A stretch of 64,000 nt of DNA from Solimonas aquatica (GTDB taxonomy: Bacteria > Pseudomonadota > Gammaproteobacteria > Nevskiales > Nevskiaceae), in the NCBI RefSeq assembly GCF_900111015.1, contig NZ_FOFS01000012.1, positions 1 through 64,000 on the forward strand, in the 5' to 3' direction. The position numbers and the translations under genes were made by a program. Of the stretch, positions 41,387 through 50,629 are shown one piece after another. How positions within the stretch are numbered: the first letter of the stretch is position 1; every line of letters begins with the position of its first letter. The notes beneath the pieces are model-generated. The model searched no databases. It was given only the letters and a program-made list of their open reading frames with translations, and was not told the DNA's origin.

Positions 41387-44311
41387 TCACTTCACCGCGC
41401 TGTCGCGCGCCTGCAGCAGTTCCGCCTGGCGCTCGCTGAACTGGCGATACCGCTGCTGCCACTGCGAGGGCTGGCTGACGCGCGTGACCTGCACGGCGGT
41501 GACCTTGTACTCGGGACAGTTGGTGGCCCAGTCGGAGTTGTCGGTGGTGATGACGTTGGCGCCGGATTCCGGGAAGTGGAAGGTGGTGTAGACCACGCCC
41601 GGCTGCACGCGATCGGTGAGATGCGCGCGCAGCACGGTCTCGCCGGCGCGGCTGGCGATGCCCACCCAGTCGTTCTCGACGATGCCGCGCGCCTCGGCGT
41701 CGCTGGGATGAATCTCCAGACGGTCCTCGTGATGCCAGGCCACGTTCTCGGTGCGCCGCGTCTGCGCGCCGACGTTGTACTGCGAGAGGATGCGGCCGGT
41801 GGTGAGAATCAGCGGATAGCGCGTGTTCACCTTCTCGTGCGTGGGCACGTACTCGGTGATCATGAAGCGACCCTTGCCGCGCACGAACTCGCCGACATGC
41901 ATGGTCGGCGTGCCCTGCGGCTGCTGCTCGTTGCAGGGCCACTGGATGCTGCCCATCTCGTCCAGGCGCGCATAGCTCACGCCCTGGAAGGTCGGCGTCA
42001 GCGCAGCGATTTCGTCCATGATCTCGGACGGGTGCCGGTAGTTCATGGCATAGCCCATGGCATTGGCCAGCAGCTGCGTGATTTCCCAGTCGGCATAACC
42101 GGCCTTGGGTTTCATCACGCGGCGCACCCGGGCGATGCGGCGCTCGGCATTGGTGAAGGTGCCGTCCTTCTCCAGGAAGGAGGACCCGGGCAGGAACACA
42201 TGCGCGAACTTCGCGGACTCGTTGAGGAACAGGTCCTGCACCACCACGCACTCCATGGCATTGAGCGCGGCGGTGACGTGCTGGGTGTTGGGATCGGACT
42301 GCGCGATGTCCTCGCCTTCGATGTACAGGCCCTTGAAATCACCATCCAGGGCCGACTCGAACATATTGGGAATGCGCAGGCCCGGCTCGGCCAGCAGGCT
42401 CACGCCCCAGGCCTTTTCGAACTGCGTGCGCGTGGCTTCGTCGGCGACATGGCGATAGCCCGGAAACTCGTGCGGGAAGGAGCCCATGTCGCAGGAGCCC
42501 TGCACATTGTTCTGGCCGCGCAGCGGATTCACGCCCACGCCCTCGCGGCCGATGTTGCCGGTGGCCATGGCCAGATTGGCGATGCCCATGACCATGGTCG
42601 AACCCTGCGAATGCTCGGTCACGCCCAGGCCGTAATAGATCGCGGCATTGCCGCCGGTGGCGTAGAGGCGGGCGGCGGCGCGCAGCTCGGCGGCCGGCAC
42701 GCCGGTCACCGCTTCCATGGCCTCCGGCGCGTGCCGTGCATCGGCGACGAACTTGCGCCATTTCTCGAAGGCCGGCTGCTCGCAGCGTTCGCGCACGAAG
42801 GCCTCGTTGACCAGGCCTTCGGTGACGATCACGTGCGCCAGGCTGTTCACCAGCGCGACATTGGTGCCGGGCTTCAGCTTCAGGTGATGGGCTGCCTCGA
42901 TATGCGGGCTGCGCACCAGATCGATACGGCGCGGGTCGGCGACGATCAGCTGGGCGCCTTCACGCAGGCGGCGCTTCATCAGCGAGGCGAACACCGGATG
43001 ACCGTCGGTGGGATTGGCGCCGATCACCATGATCACATCGGCCTGCAGCACCGAATCGAAGTTCTGCGTGCCGGCGGATTCGCCCAGGGTCTGGCGCAGG
43101 CCATAACCGGTGGGCGAGTGACAGACGCGCGCGCAGGTATCCACGTTGTTGTTGCCAAAGCCGGCGCGCACCAGCTTCTGCACCAGATAGGTTTCCTCGT
43201 TGCTGCAGCGCGAGGAGGTGATGCCGCCGATGGCGCCCTTGCCGTACCGGCTCTGGATGCGCTTGAACTCGGAGGCGGCATAAGCAATCGCTTCCTCCCA
43301 GCTCACCTCGCGCCAGGGATCGCTGGTGCGGGCGCGGATCATGGGCTTGGTGATGCGGTCCGGATGCGTGGCATAACCGATGGCGAAGCGGCCCTTCACG
43401 CAGGAGTGCCCGTGATTGGCCTGGCCATCCTTGTCCGGCACCATGCGCACCACTTCCTCACCCTTCATCTCGGCGCGGAACGAGCAGCCCACGCCACAGT
43501 AGGCGCAGGTGGTGACGATGCTGTGCTCGGCCTGGCCCTTGGCGATCAGTGTGTTCTCGGACAGCGTCGCGGTCGGGCAGGCCTGCACGCAGGCGCCGCA
43601 GGACACGCATTCGGAATCCAGGAAGCTTTCGTTCTGGCTGGGCGAGACCTTGGAGTCGAAACCACGGCCCTGGATGCTCAGCGCCAGCGTGCCCTGCTGT
43701 TCATCGCAGGCGCGCACGCAGCGCGAGCAGACGATGCACTTGGAAGGATCGAAGGTGAAGTAAGGATTGCTTTCGTCCTTGGCCACGAAGCGCGCGTTGA
43801 CGCTGCCATCGGCGAGCTTGGCGTACACGTGGTTGTCGCCTTCGTAGCCGTAGCGCACCTCGCGCAAGCCCACCGCGCCGGCCATGTCCTGCAACTCGCA
43901 GTGGCCATTGGCCGGGCAGGTCAGACAGTCCAGGGGATGATCGGAGATGTACAGCTCCATCACGCCGCGCCGCAGGGCGGCGAGCTTGTCGTTCTGCGTG
44001 GTGACCTTCATGCCCGGCGCCACCGGCGTGGTGCAGGAGGCGGGATAGCCCTTCATGCCCTCGATCTGCACCAGACACAGACGGCAGGAGCCGAAGGCAT
44101 CGAGCTGATCGGTGGCGCAGAGCTTGGGGATGTTGATGCCGTTGAGCGCAGCGGCGCGCAGCACCGAAGTGCCTTGCGGCACGCTCACCTCCACGCCATC
44201 GATGTTCAGGCTCACCAGCGGCGCCTCGGCTGCGGCGCTGCTGCTGGACTGGCCGATGTTCACCCAGCGCGGTGGCGGGGTTCCGTAATCGTGTTCGGCG
44301 ATGGATTGCAT
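41387..44311 (-). CDS. fdsA: NAD-dependent formate dehydrogenase alpha subunit
   Basis: 974 aa; oxidises formate to CO2 at a molybdenum bis-MGD centre. In order: a [2Fe-2S] domain (Cys65, 76, 79, 93), a His-Cys3 cluster (His125, Cys129, 132, 138), two ferredoxin-type [4Fe-4S] clusters (Cys192-202 and 235-245), a further [4Fe-4S] near Cys269-304, then the catalytic domain. Cys397 in ARVCHSPTGYG is the predicted Mo ligand, so this is a Cys, not selenocysteine, enzyme. Electrons pass to FdsBG and NAD+. Tandem with fdsB and fdhD. Confidence 0.96.
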   Translation of the reverse strand: MQSIAEHDYGTPPPRWVNIGQSSSSAAAEAPLVSLNIDGVEVSVPQGTSVLRAAALNGINIPKLCATDQLDAFGSCRLCLVQIEGMKGYPASCTTPVAPGMKVTTQNDKLAALRRGVMELYISDHPLDCLTCPANGHCELQDMAGAVGLREVRYGYEGDNHVYAKLADGSVNARFVAKDESNPYFTFDPSKCIVCSRCVRACDEQQGTLALSIQGRGFDSKVSPSQNESFLDSECVSCGACVQACPTATLSENTLIAKGQAEHSIVTTCAYCGVGCSFRAEMKGEEVVRMVPDKDGQANHGHSCVKGRFAIGYATHPDRITKPMIRARTSDPWREVSWEEAIAYAASEFKRIQSRYGKGAIGGITSSRCSNEETYLVQKLVRAGFGNNNVDTCARVCHSPTGYGLRQTLGESAGTQNFDSVLQADVIMVIGANPTDGHPVFASLMKRRLREGAQLIVADPRRIDLVRSPHIEAAHHLKLKPGTNVALVNSLAHVIVTEGLVNEAFVRERCEQPAFEKWRKFVADARHAPEAMEAVTGVPAAELRAAARLYATGGNAAIYYGLGVTEHSQGSTMVMGIANLAMATGNIGREGVGVNPLRGQNNVQGSCDMGSFPHEFPGYRHVADEATRTQFEKAWGVSLLAEPGLRIPNMFESALDGDFKGLYIEGEDIAQSDPNTQHVTAALNAMECVVVQDLFLNESAKFAHVFLPGSSFLEKDGTFTNAERRIARVRRVMKPKAGYADWEITQLLANAMGYAMNYRHPSEIMDEIAALTPTFQGVSYARLDEMGSIQWPCNEQQPQGTPTMHVGEFVRGKGRFMITEYVPTHEKVNTRYPLILTTGRILSQYNVGAQTRRTENVAWHHEDRLEIHPSDAEARGIVENDWVGIASRAGETVLRAHLTDRVQPGVVYTTFHFPESGANVITTDNSDWATNCPEYKVTAVQVTRVSQPSQWQQRYRQFSERQAELLQARDSAVK

Positions 44312-44321
44312 GGCGTCTACC

Positions 44322-45884
44322 TCACTGCGCCGCCGCGCGGGCGGTCGGCTGGCTGCGAAAATCTTCGGGGAAATGATTCAGGGCCGAGAGCACCGGATAT
44401 GGCGTCAGCCCGCCCAGCGCGCAGAGCGAGCCATGGGTCATGGTCTCGCAGAGATCGCGCAACAGCGCTTCCTGGCGCGGCGCATTGTCACCGGCGCGCA
44501 GGCGGTCGATGACTTCCACGCCGCGCGTGGAGCCGATGCGGCAGGGCGTGCACTTGCCGCAGGATTCGGCGGCGCAGAATTCCATGGCGTAGCGTGCCTG
44601 CGCCGCCATGTCCACGCGGTCATCAAAGACCACGATGCCGCCGTGGCCGAGCATCGCGCCGATGGCGGCGAAAGCCTCGTAATCCAGCGGCGTGTCGAAC
44701 TGTGATTCCGGCAGATAAGCGCCCAGCGGACCGCCGACCTGCACCGCACGGATCGGCCGGCCGCTCAGGCTGCCGCCGCCGACGTCATAGAGCAGCTCGC
44801 GCAGGCGCATGCCGAAGGCGATCTCGAACAGGCCGCCATGCTTGATATTGCCGGTGAGCTGCAGGGGCAGGGTGCCGCGTGAACGGCCCATGCCGTAATC
44901 GCGATAGCTTTGCGCGCCCTGCGCCAGGATGTGAGGCACGCTGGCCAGGGTGATCACGTTGTTGATCACCGTGGGCTTGCCGAACAGGCCTTCGATGGCC
45001 GGCAGCGGCGGCTTGAAGCGCACCTGGCCGCGCTTGCCTTCCAGCGATTCCAGCAGCGAGGTTTCCTCGCCGCAGATGTAGGCACCGGCGCCCAGGCGCA
45101 CTTCCAGATCGAAGCGCAGGCCGCTGCCAAGGAGGTTCTCGCCCAGGTAGCCGCGCGCATGTGCCTGCGCAATCGCCGCTTCCAGTGCGCGTTTGGCGTG
45201 CGGATACTCGCAGCGCAGGTAGATGTAGCCGCGTGTGGCGCCGACCGCGATGCCGGCGATCGTCATGCCCTCGATGAGCGTGTAGGGATCACCTTCCATG
45301 AGCATGCGATCCGAGAAGGTGCCGGAGTCGCCTTCGTCGGCATTGCAGACGATGTACTTCTGCTCGGCCTTCTGTGCGAGCACGGTCTGCCATTTGATGC
45401 CGGCCGGAAACGCCGCGCCGCCGCGACCGCGCAGGCCGGACTCGCTCACTGCCATGACGATGGCCGCCGGCTGCATGATCAGCGCGTTGGCCAGGCCACG
45501 ATAACCGCCGTGCGCCAGATAGTCCTCGATGTCGGTGGGATCGATCAGGCCCACGCGCGCGAACGTCAGACGCTGCTGGCGTTTGAAATACGGATGCTGC
45601 TCGACATCGCCCAGGCGCAAGGCATGCGCGCCGCCGCTGACAAAGCCGGCATCGAACAGCGCGCGCACATCCTCGGCCTGCACCGGCGCATAAGCGATGC
45701 GGCCCTGCGGCGTCTGCACTTCCACCAGCGGTTCCAGCCACAGCAGGCCGCGGCTGCCGTTGCGGATCAGTTCGATGCCCAGACCCCGCTGCCGCGCCTC
45801 GGCGGCAATCGCACGCGCGGTGGCCTCGGCGCCGACCGAAAGCGCCGCGGCGTCGCCGGGCACATAGATGCGGATGCGGCTCAT
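44322..45884 (-). CDS. fdsB: NAD-dependent formate dehydrogenase beta subunit (NuoF-like)
   Basis: 520 aa; holds FMN and the NAD+ site. It shows [13 protein letters not shown] (NADH/FMN region), [20 protein letters not shown] in two parts, and the [4Fe-4S] motif [15 protein letters not shown] near the C-terminus. An N-terminal thioredoxin-like region precedes it. Overlaps fdsG by four bases. Part of the soluble FdsABG complex related to Complex I subunits. Confidence 0.95.
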   Translation of the reverse strand: MSRIRIYVPGDAAALSVGAEATARAIAAEARQRGLGIELIRNGSRGLLWLEPLVEVQTPQGRIAYAPVQAEDVRALFDAGFVSGGAHALRLGDVEQHPYFKRQQRLTFARVGLIDPTDIEDYLAHGGYRGLANALIMQPAAIVMAVSESGLRGRGGAAFPAGIKWQTVLAQKAEQKYIVCNADEGDSGTFSDRMLMEGDPYTLIEGMTIAGIAVGATRGYIYLRCEYPHAKRALEAAIAQAHARGYLGENLLGSGLRFDLEVRLGAGAYICGEETSLLESLEGKRGQVRFKPPLPAIEGLFGKPTVINNVITLASVPHILAQGAQSYRDYGMGRSRGTLPLQLTGNIKHGGLFEIAFGMRLRELLYDVGGGSLSGRPIRAVQVGGPLGAYLPESQFDTPLDYEAFAAIGAMLGHGGIVVFDDRVDMAAQARYAMEFCAAESCGKCTPCRIGSTRGVEVIDRLRAGDNAPRQEALLRDLCETMTHGSLCALGGLTPYPVLSALNHFPEDFRSQPTARAAAQ

Positions 45885-46399
45885 GGCGTCTGCCTCGCTT
45901 GTGCGACGATGTGATCGAAGCGCTCGGGACTGACGCGGCCGCGCAGCTCGCCGTCAATCATCACGCTCGGGCCCAGCGCGCAATTGCCCAGGCAGTAAAC
46001 GGGTTCGAGGGTCAGCGCGCCATCGGCGGTGGTGCCATGAAAGCCCACGCCCAGGCACTGCTGCGCATGCGCTTCGAGCGTTGCGCCGCACACGGCCTGA
46101 CAGGCTTCGGCGCGGCACAGTTGCAGCACATGACGGCCGGGTTTCTCCTGCCGGAAGTAGTGATAGAAGCTGATCACGCCGTGCACCTCGGCGCGCGACA
46201 GATTCAGCTCCCAGGCAATCAGCGGCACCGCTTCGGCGGGCACATAGCCCAGCGCGTCCTGCACCGCGTGCAGCACCGGCAGCAGCGCGCCGGGGCGATG
46301 CTGTTGCTGCGCGAGTGCGGCGCGCACCGCTGTCAGCTGCGCCGGCGGCAGTTCGCTGCCGGGCTCGGGGCGGATTGGAATGACTTGGTCTTTTTTCAT
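45881..46399 (-). CDS. fdsG: NAD-dependent formate dehydrogenase gamma subunit (NuoE-like)
   Basis: 172 aa; a thioredoxin-fold [2Fe-2S] subunit. Cluster cysteines lie in [13 protein letters not shown] and CLGNCALGP; the pattern [15 protein letters not shown] is typical of NuoE-type subunits. First of the fds subunit genes, 34 nt after the transporter gene. Confidence 0.94.
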   Translation of the reverse strand: MKKDQVIPIRPEPGSELPPAQLTAVRAALAQQQHRPGALLPVLHAVQDALGYVPAEAVPLIAWELNLSRAEVHGVISFYHYFRQEKPGRHVLQLCRAEACQAVCGATLEAHAQQCLGVGFHGTTADGALTLEPVYCLGNCALGPSVMIDGELRGRVSPERFDHIVAQARQTP

Positions 46400-46433
46400 G
46401 GCGTGGCTCCTGGCTGCGCGGTGCGAGCGGGCT

Positions 46434-48098
46434 TTAGCGGAACAGCACGGCGGCCTTCTGCACCGTGATCCAGACGCCCCAGGCCAGCGGCACCAGCACC
46501 AGGGTCCAGGTCAGCACGGCGGCGAGATGGCTGGCGCCGCTGGCCTGCGCACCGGAATCGGCTGTGGTGACCACCGGGCTTTCGCTGGCCTGCGCGCGTA
46601 CGGCGGCCAGTTCCTGCGCGCTCATGTAATGGCGGGCGGCGACCGGGCGCACCAGCAGATTGCAGAGCAGGCCGAGCAGCAGCAGCGCGGCCAGCACGTA
46701 CATGGTGCTGTCGTAGGCCTGCGCCTTGGCCACGCCGTGCGCAAGCTGATACTCGCGGAAGTAATTGACGATCACCGGACCGAGAATGCCGGCAGTGGCC
46801 CAGGCGGTGAGCAGGCGGCCGTGGACGGCGCCCACGAACTGTGTGCCGAACATGTCAGCCAGATAGGCGGGCACCGTGGCGAAGCCGCCACCGTACATCG
46901 ACAGGATGATGCAGAAGCAGGCCACGAACAGCGCCACGCTGCCGTGATGGCCGGTCCAGGGCGCGGCGGCGTAGAGCGCAAAACCCAGCGCGAAGAAGGT
47001 GAAGTAAGTGGTCTTGCGGCCGAGACGGTCGGACAGCGAGGCCCAGAAGAAACGGCCGCCGATGTTGAACAGGCTGAGCAGGCCGGTGAAGCCGGCGGCG
47101 ATTGCAGCGATCTGCGTCTTCTGCGCATCGCCGAGTTCGTTGAAGCTCAGGTCCAGGCCCAGCAGCCTGCCGCCGAACACTTCCTGCAGCATCGGTGAGG
47201 CCATGCCGATCACGCCGATGCCGGCGCTCACGTTCAGGCACAGCACCGCCCAGATCAGCCAGAACTGCGGCGTCTTGTGTGCCTGGTTCAGATGCACCTC
47301 ATGCGTGGTGATCATCGTCTGGCCGGTGGCGGCCGGCGCTGGCGTGTAGCCTCGCGGCGCCCAGCCCTGCGGCGGCACGCGATAACTCAGCGCGCCGATC
47401 ATCATGAACATGAAGTAGATCGCGGCGAGCGTCAGAAAGGTTTCCCACACGCCCACCGAATGCGGCGTGGCGTAATGCGTCATGAGTTTGTCGGCCAAAG
47501 GGGCGCCGATCATCGCGCCGCCGCCAAAGCCCATGATCGCCATGCCGGTGGCCATGCCGCGACGGTCGGGAAACCACTTGATCAGCGTCGACACCGGCGA
47601 GATGTAACCCAGGCCCAGGCCAATGCCGCCGATCACGCCGGAGCCCAGCCACATCAGCCACAGCTGATGCAGGTATACGCCGCCGGCGGAAATCACCAGG
47701 CCGCCACACCAGCAGAAGGCCGCCACCACGCCGGCCTTGCGCGGGCCGGCACGTTCCAGCCAGCCGCCCCAGATCGCCGCCGAGCAGCCGAGGAACACGA
47801 AGAACAGGGTGTACATCCAGCCCAGCTCGCTGATCTTCCAGTCGCAGCTGGTGGTGGTGAGCGCCTGCAGGAGACCGGCGTCCGGCGCGCAGGCGAGCGA
47901 GGAGCTGATGCCGAGGGCCTTGGACAGCGGCAGCCAGAACACCGAGAAGCCGTAGGCCATGCCGATGCAGAGATGGATGCACAGCGCTGCCGGTGGCACC
48001 AGCCAGCGGCTGAAGCTCGGGCCGGCGATGCTGCGCTCTTTCGAGAGAAACCCGGGCTGGCGTTCGCTGCCCGCACTGCTGATCGTCAGGCTGCTCAT
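46434..48098 (-). CDS. OFA-family MFS transporter (oxalate/formate antiporter type)
   Basis: 554 aa with 12 or so membrane helices and a longer than usual C-terminus. Family landmarks include [50 protein letters not shown] (both in parts) and the second-half [15 protein letters not shown]. Being first in the fds operon, it plausibly moves formate or a related anion. The substrate cannot be read. The ribosome site is AGGAGGAG. Confidence 0.85.
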   Translation of the reverse strand: MSSLTISSAGSERQPGFLSKERSIAGPSFSRWLVPPAALCIHLCIGMAYGFSVFWLPLSKALGISSSLACAPDAGLLQALTTTSCDWKISELGWMYTLFFVFLGCSAAIWGGWLERAGPRKAGVVAAFCWCGGLVISAGGVYLHQLWLMWLGSGVIGGIGLGLGYISPVSTLIKWFPDRRGMATGMAIMGFGGGAMIGAPLADKLMTHYATPHSVGVWETFLTLAAIYFMFMMIGALSYRVPPQGWAPRGYTPAPAATGQTMITTHEVHLNQAHKTPQFWLIWAVLCLNVSAGIGVIGMASPMLQEVFGGRLLGLDLSFNELGDAQKTQIAAIAAGFTGLLSLFNIGGRFFWASLSDRLGRKTTYFTFFALGFALYAAAPWTGHHGSVALFVACFCIILSMYGGGFATVPAYLADMFGTQFVGAVHGRLLTAWATAGILGPVIVNYFREYQLAHGVAKAQAYDSTMYVLAALLLLGLLCNLLVRPVAARHYMSAQELAAVRAQASESPVVTTADSGAQASGASHLAAVLTWTLVLVPLAWGVWITVQKAAVLFR

Positions 48099-48116
48099 TG
48101 CCTCTCTCCTCCTTGA

Positions 48117-48140
48117 GCTGGGCCATCGGAAGAGCCCAGC
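48117..48140 (-). other. Leader hairpin of the fds operon
   Basis: GCTGGGC and GCCCAGC pair around a ten-base loop just upstream of the transporter ribosome site, in the 5' untranslated leader of the minus-strand operon. No U-run follows, so it is not a simple terminator. Confidence 0.4.
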
Positions 48141-48211
48141 ATAATCTCATTGTGTAGTTTTGACATGTGGCGCGAGAAAGCTAGCATTGATACGTCGCAG
48201 ATCGGAACAAT

Positions 48212-48227
48212 TGGCGTAACGACGCCA
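48212..48227. promoter_or_regulatory. Candidate operator of the divergent fds/fdsR region
   Basis: A perfect palindrome TGGCGT-AACG-ACGCCA sits between the divergent fds operon and the regulator gene, 37 nt before the regulator start. Position and symmetry fit a binding site for the adjacent regulator, but binding is inferred only. Confidence 0.45.
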
Positions 48228-48264
48228 TTTATTTCGGTACAAAAAAACCTATTTGAGGAGCGCT

Positions 48265-49344
48265 GTGTTCAAACTGTCGATCAAGCCGCAATGGCAGCTT
48301 GCGCGCGGTGACGAGCGTCAGCTGCTGCCTCGCGTGGTCGAGCTGCTGGTCGGCATCCACGAGACCGGCACCCTGGCGGCGGCCTGTGGGCGCATGCAGC
48401 TTTCTTATCGCTACGCCTGGGGTCTGCTGCAGGAAGGGCATGCCGCCTTCGGCGTGCCCCTGGTGCAGAGTCGCCGGGGTCGCGGTGCCGTGCTCACGCC
48501 GCTGGGCGAGAGGCTGGTGTGGGCTGACAAGCGCATCGCGGCGCGGCTTTCACCGGTGTTCGACAGCCTGGCTTCCGAACTCGAAGTGGAGCTGGAGCGC
48601 GCCTTGTCCAAGGCGCAGGGCATTTTGCGCATGCAGGCCAGCCATGGTTTTGCGGTGGAGCTGATCCGCGAATGGCTGGCGCGCGAGCAGATTCCGCTGG
48701 ACCTGAAATACCGCAGCAGCTTCGAGGCGCTGGCGGCGCAGAACGCCGGTGTCTGCGATATCGCCGGCTTTCATGTGCCACTGGGCGAGTTCGAGCTGCC
48801 CATGCTGCAGCACTACCGGCCCTGGCTGCAGCCGGCCACGCAGCGCCTGATCTACCTGGCGACCCGGCGTCAGGGCCTGATGGTGGCGCGTGGCAACCCG
48901 CGGCAGATTCTCGGGCTTGCCGATCTGCAGCGCGAAGGCGTGCGCTTCGTCAATCGCCAGGTGGGCTCCGGCACACGGGTGCTGCTTGATCTGCTGCTGG
49001 CCCGGGATGGCGTCGATGTGCATCGCATTGACGGCTATGACTCCGGCGAGCACACGCATGCGGCGGTCGCGGCCTTCGTCGCCAGCGGCATGGCCGATGC
49101 CGCCTTCGGTGTGGAGACGCCGGCGCGACGCTTCAATCTGGATTTCATTCCGCTGATCAACGAGCGCTACTTCTTCATCTGCAACCAGGAGTTTCTCGAT
49201 TCCGCGACCATGTCGCGCCTGATCTCGGCCCTGCGCAGTGCCGAGCTGCAGAACGCCATCGGTGCCTTGCCTGGCTATGACGGCCTGCAGTCCGGCCGGA
49301 TCAGCACGCTGGGCGAGACCTTTCCCGAATTGCTCCGGCCCTGA
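48265..49344 (+). CDS. fdsR: ModE/LysR-like regulator with PBP-like domain, probable FdsR
   Basis: 359 aa. An N-terminal ModE-type winged helix (LPRVVELLVGIHETGTLAAACGRMQLSYRYAWGLL, in parts, residues about 20-85) is followed by a periplasmic-binding-like effector domain (about 110-340). A similarly built regulator, FdsR, stands divergent to fds operons in Cupriavidus. The GTG start at 48265 has GAGGAG just upstream; a TTG four codons earlier would overlap that site. Effector (formate or molybdate-related) is unknown. Confidence 0.75.
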   Translation: MFKLSIKPQWQLARGDERQLLPRVVELLVGIHETGTLAAACGRMQLSYRYAWGLLQEGHAAFGVPLVQSRRGRGAVLTPLGERLVWADKRIAARLSPVFDSLASELEVELERALSKAQGILRMQASHGFAVELIREWLAREQIPLDLKYRSSFEALAAQNAGVCDIAGFHVPLGEFELPMLQHYRPWLQPATQRLIYLATRRQGLMVARGNPRQILGLADLQREGVRFVNRQVGSGTRVLLDLLLARDGVDVHRIDGYDSGEHTHAAVAAFVASGMADAAFGVETPARRFNLDFIPLINERYFFICNQEFLDSATMSRLISALRSAELQNAIGALPGYDGLQSGRISTLGETFPELLRP

Positions 49345-49393
49345 GCGGCGGAGCGCCCCTGCATAGCGCGCCCAAGGCGCAAGGAGAACCTGC

Positions 49394-50236
49394 ATGAACC
49401 TGCAAACCCGTAGCCAGCACGCCTGCTTTGGCGGTCGCATGGGCTTCTATGCGCATGCCGCGCAAGCCACCGGCACCGAGATGCGCTTTGCTGTCTACGA
49501 ACCGCCGCAGGCCAGCGCGCGCAAGCTGCCGGCGCTGTACTACCTCGCGGGGCTGACCTGCAATGAGGAAACCTTCGTGATCAAGGCCGGCGCGCAGCGC
49601 CTGGCGGCCGACATGGGGCTGGTCCTGGTGGCCTGCGATACCAGTCCGCGCGGCCTCAATCTGCCCGGTGATGCGGATGCCTGGGACTTCGGGGTCGGCG
49701 CCGGCTTCTACCTCGACGCCACCGCACAGCCCTGGGCCGGGCACTACCGCATGAGCCGCTACCTCAACGAGGAACTGCCGGCACTGGTGGAAGCCAATTT
49801 CCCGGTGCGCAGTGATCGGCGCGGCATCTTCGGGCACTCCATGGGCGGTCACGGCGCGCTGGTCAATGCCCTGCGCAATCCGCAGCGCTGGCACTCGGTG
49901 TCGGCGTTTGCGCCGATTGCCAATCCGGTGGCGGTGCCCTGGGGCGAGAAAGCTTTCAGCAACTACCTGGGCAGTGATCGCCAGCAGTGGGAGGCCTGGG
50001 ATGCGAGCCTGCTGATGCGCGCCCGGCCTTATCCGGGGCTGATGCTGGTGGATCAGGGGCTGAGCGATCAGTTCATCGACAACCAGCTGCATCCCCAGGC
50101 CCTGCAGGCGGCGGCCGATGCCAGCGGCCAGAAGCTCGAGCTGCGCCTGCACGAAGGCTACGATCATTCCTACTGGTTCATCCAGAGCTTCATCGCCGAT
50201 CACCTTCGGCATCACGCCGCCATTCTCGGCTCCTGA
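49394..50236 (+). CDS. fghA: S-formylglutathione hydrolase
   Basis: 280 aa esterase-D-like hydrolase that splits S-formylglutathione into formate and glutathione, the step after FrmA. The nucleophile motif GHSMGGHGAL holds the catalytic Ser near residue 148. It also has YYLAGLTCNEETFVIKAGAQ in two parts. The ribosome site is AAGGAG. It lies between the formate dehydrogenase regulator and xoxF, apart from frmA. Confidence 0.95.
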   Translation: MNLQTRSQHACFGGRMGFYAHAAQATGTEMRFAVYEPPQASARKLPALYYLAGLTCNEETFVIKAGAQRLAADMGLVLVACDTSPRGLNLPGDADAWDFGVGAGFYLDATAQPWAGHYRMSRYLNEELPALVEANFPVRSDRRGIFGHSMGGHGALVNALRNPQRWHSVSAFAPIANPVAVPWGEKAFSNYLGSDRQQWEAWDASLLMRARPYPGLMLVDQGLSDQFIDNQLHPQALQAAADASGQKLELRLHEGYDHSYWFIQSFIADHLRHHAAILGS

Positions 50237-50266
50237 ATCGCGCTGACTGCACGCGCTGCCTGACCG

Positions 50267-50299
50267 CTGCGCCGCTCGCAAGAGCGGCGCAGTTTTTTT
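50267..50299 (+). terminator. Terminator after fghA
   Basis: An 11-bp GC stem (CTGCGCCGCTC with its complement) around a GCAA loop, followed by seven T residues. Confidence 0.95.
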
Positions 50300-50629
50300 G
50301 CATCGCGCCCCCGCGCAAGCGTCATCCGGGCGTCTGTTCCGGCGCCTGGCCCCGGCAAAACCCCCTGGGTCATCTGCGCCACAGACGCGTAGCAGGCCCG
50401 ACTCAGCGCGCCGGTCGGCTTCCTTGCCCCGTTTGTCGGGCTGCTCATATGTGCATGAAGGAGTTCAATAATTTCGATGGCGGAAGGCTGGCACGGCCAC
50501 TGCAGTCAGTTCAGCCGCGCCGTCTGGAGATGCTTCCGGACCAGGCCATCTGGCGTCGGTCGCGCCGTAGCGGCATGCGGCGGAGGCGGGCAAAAAACGA
50601 CAGCTTTCAGATTTGAGGAGAGCAGCACA
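50300..50629 (+). promoter_or_regulatory. xoxF upstream regulatory region
   Basis: About 330 bp without a credible gene. It holds a split inverted repeat (GCGTCTGT at 50330-50337 and ACAGACGC at 50381-50388, with inner GGCGC and GCGCC parts) about 150 bp before the sigma54 start site, the sigma54 promoter at 50489, and a leader of about 115 nt ending in a GAGGAGA ribosome site. A 55-codon frame (50449-50616) spans the promoter and is not believed. Confidence 0.55.
50489..50504 (+). promoter_or_regulatory. Sigma54 (-24/-12) promoter of xoxF operon
   Basis: TGGCACG-GCCA-CTGCA matches the RpoN consensus TGGCACG-N4-TTGCA with one mismatch and the exact GG-to-GC spacing. Initiation would be near 50514. 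A sigma54 activator is encoded at 61927. Confidence 0.8.

Noticed and set aside
41177-44512. Plus-strand frame of about 1110 codons opposite fdsA
   Set aside because: Shadow of fdsA; low-complexity His/Gly/Ala/Leu translation and no family match, while fdsA carries all expected clusters.
50433-50449. TTGTCG-N3-TGCTCATA upstream of xoxF, resembling an inverted TATGAGCA-N6-CGACAA before frmA (60399-60418)
   Set aside because: Spacings differ and the second copy lies only a few bases from the -24 element, so a shared enhancer is unlikely; probably chance.
50449-50616. Possible 55-residue peptide gene in front of xoxF
   Set aside because: It has no ribosome site, spans the sigma54 promoter, and has neither the PqqA Glu-x3-Tyr pattern nor other recognisable features.
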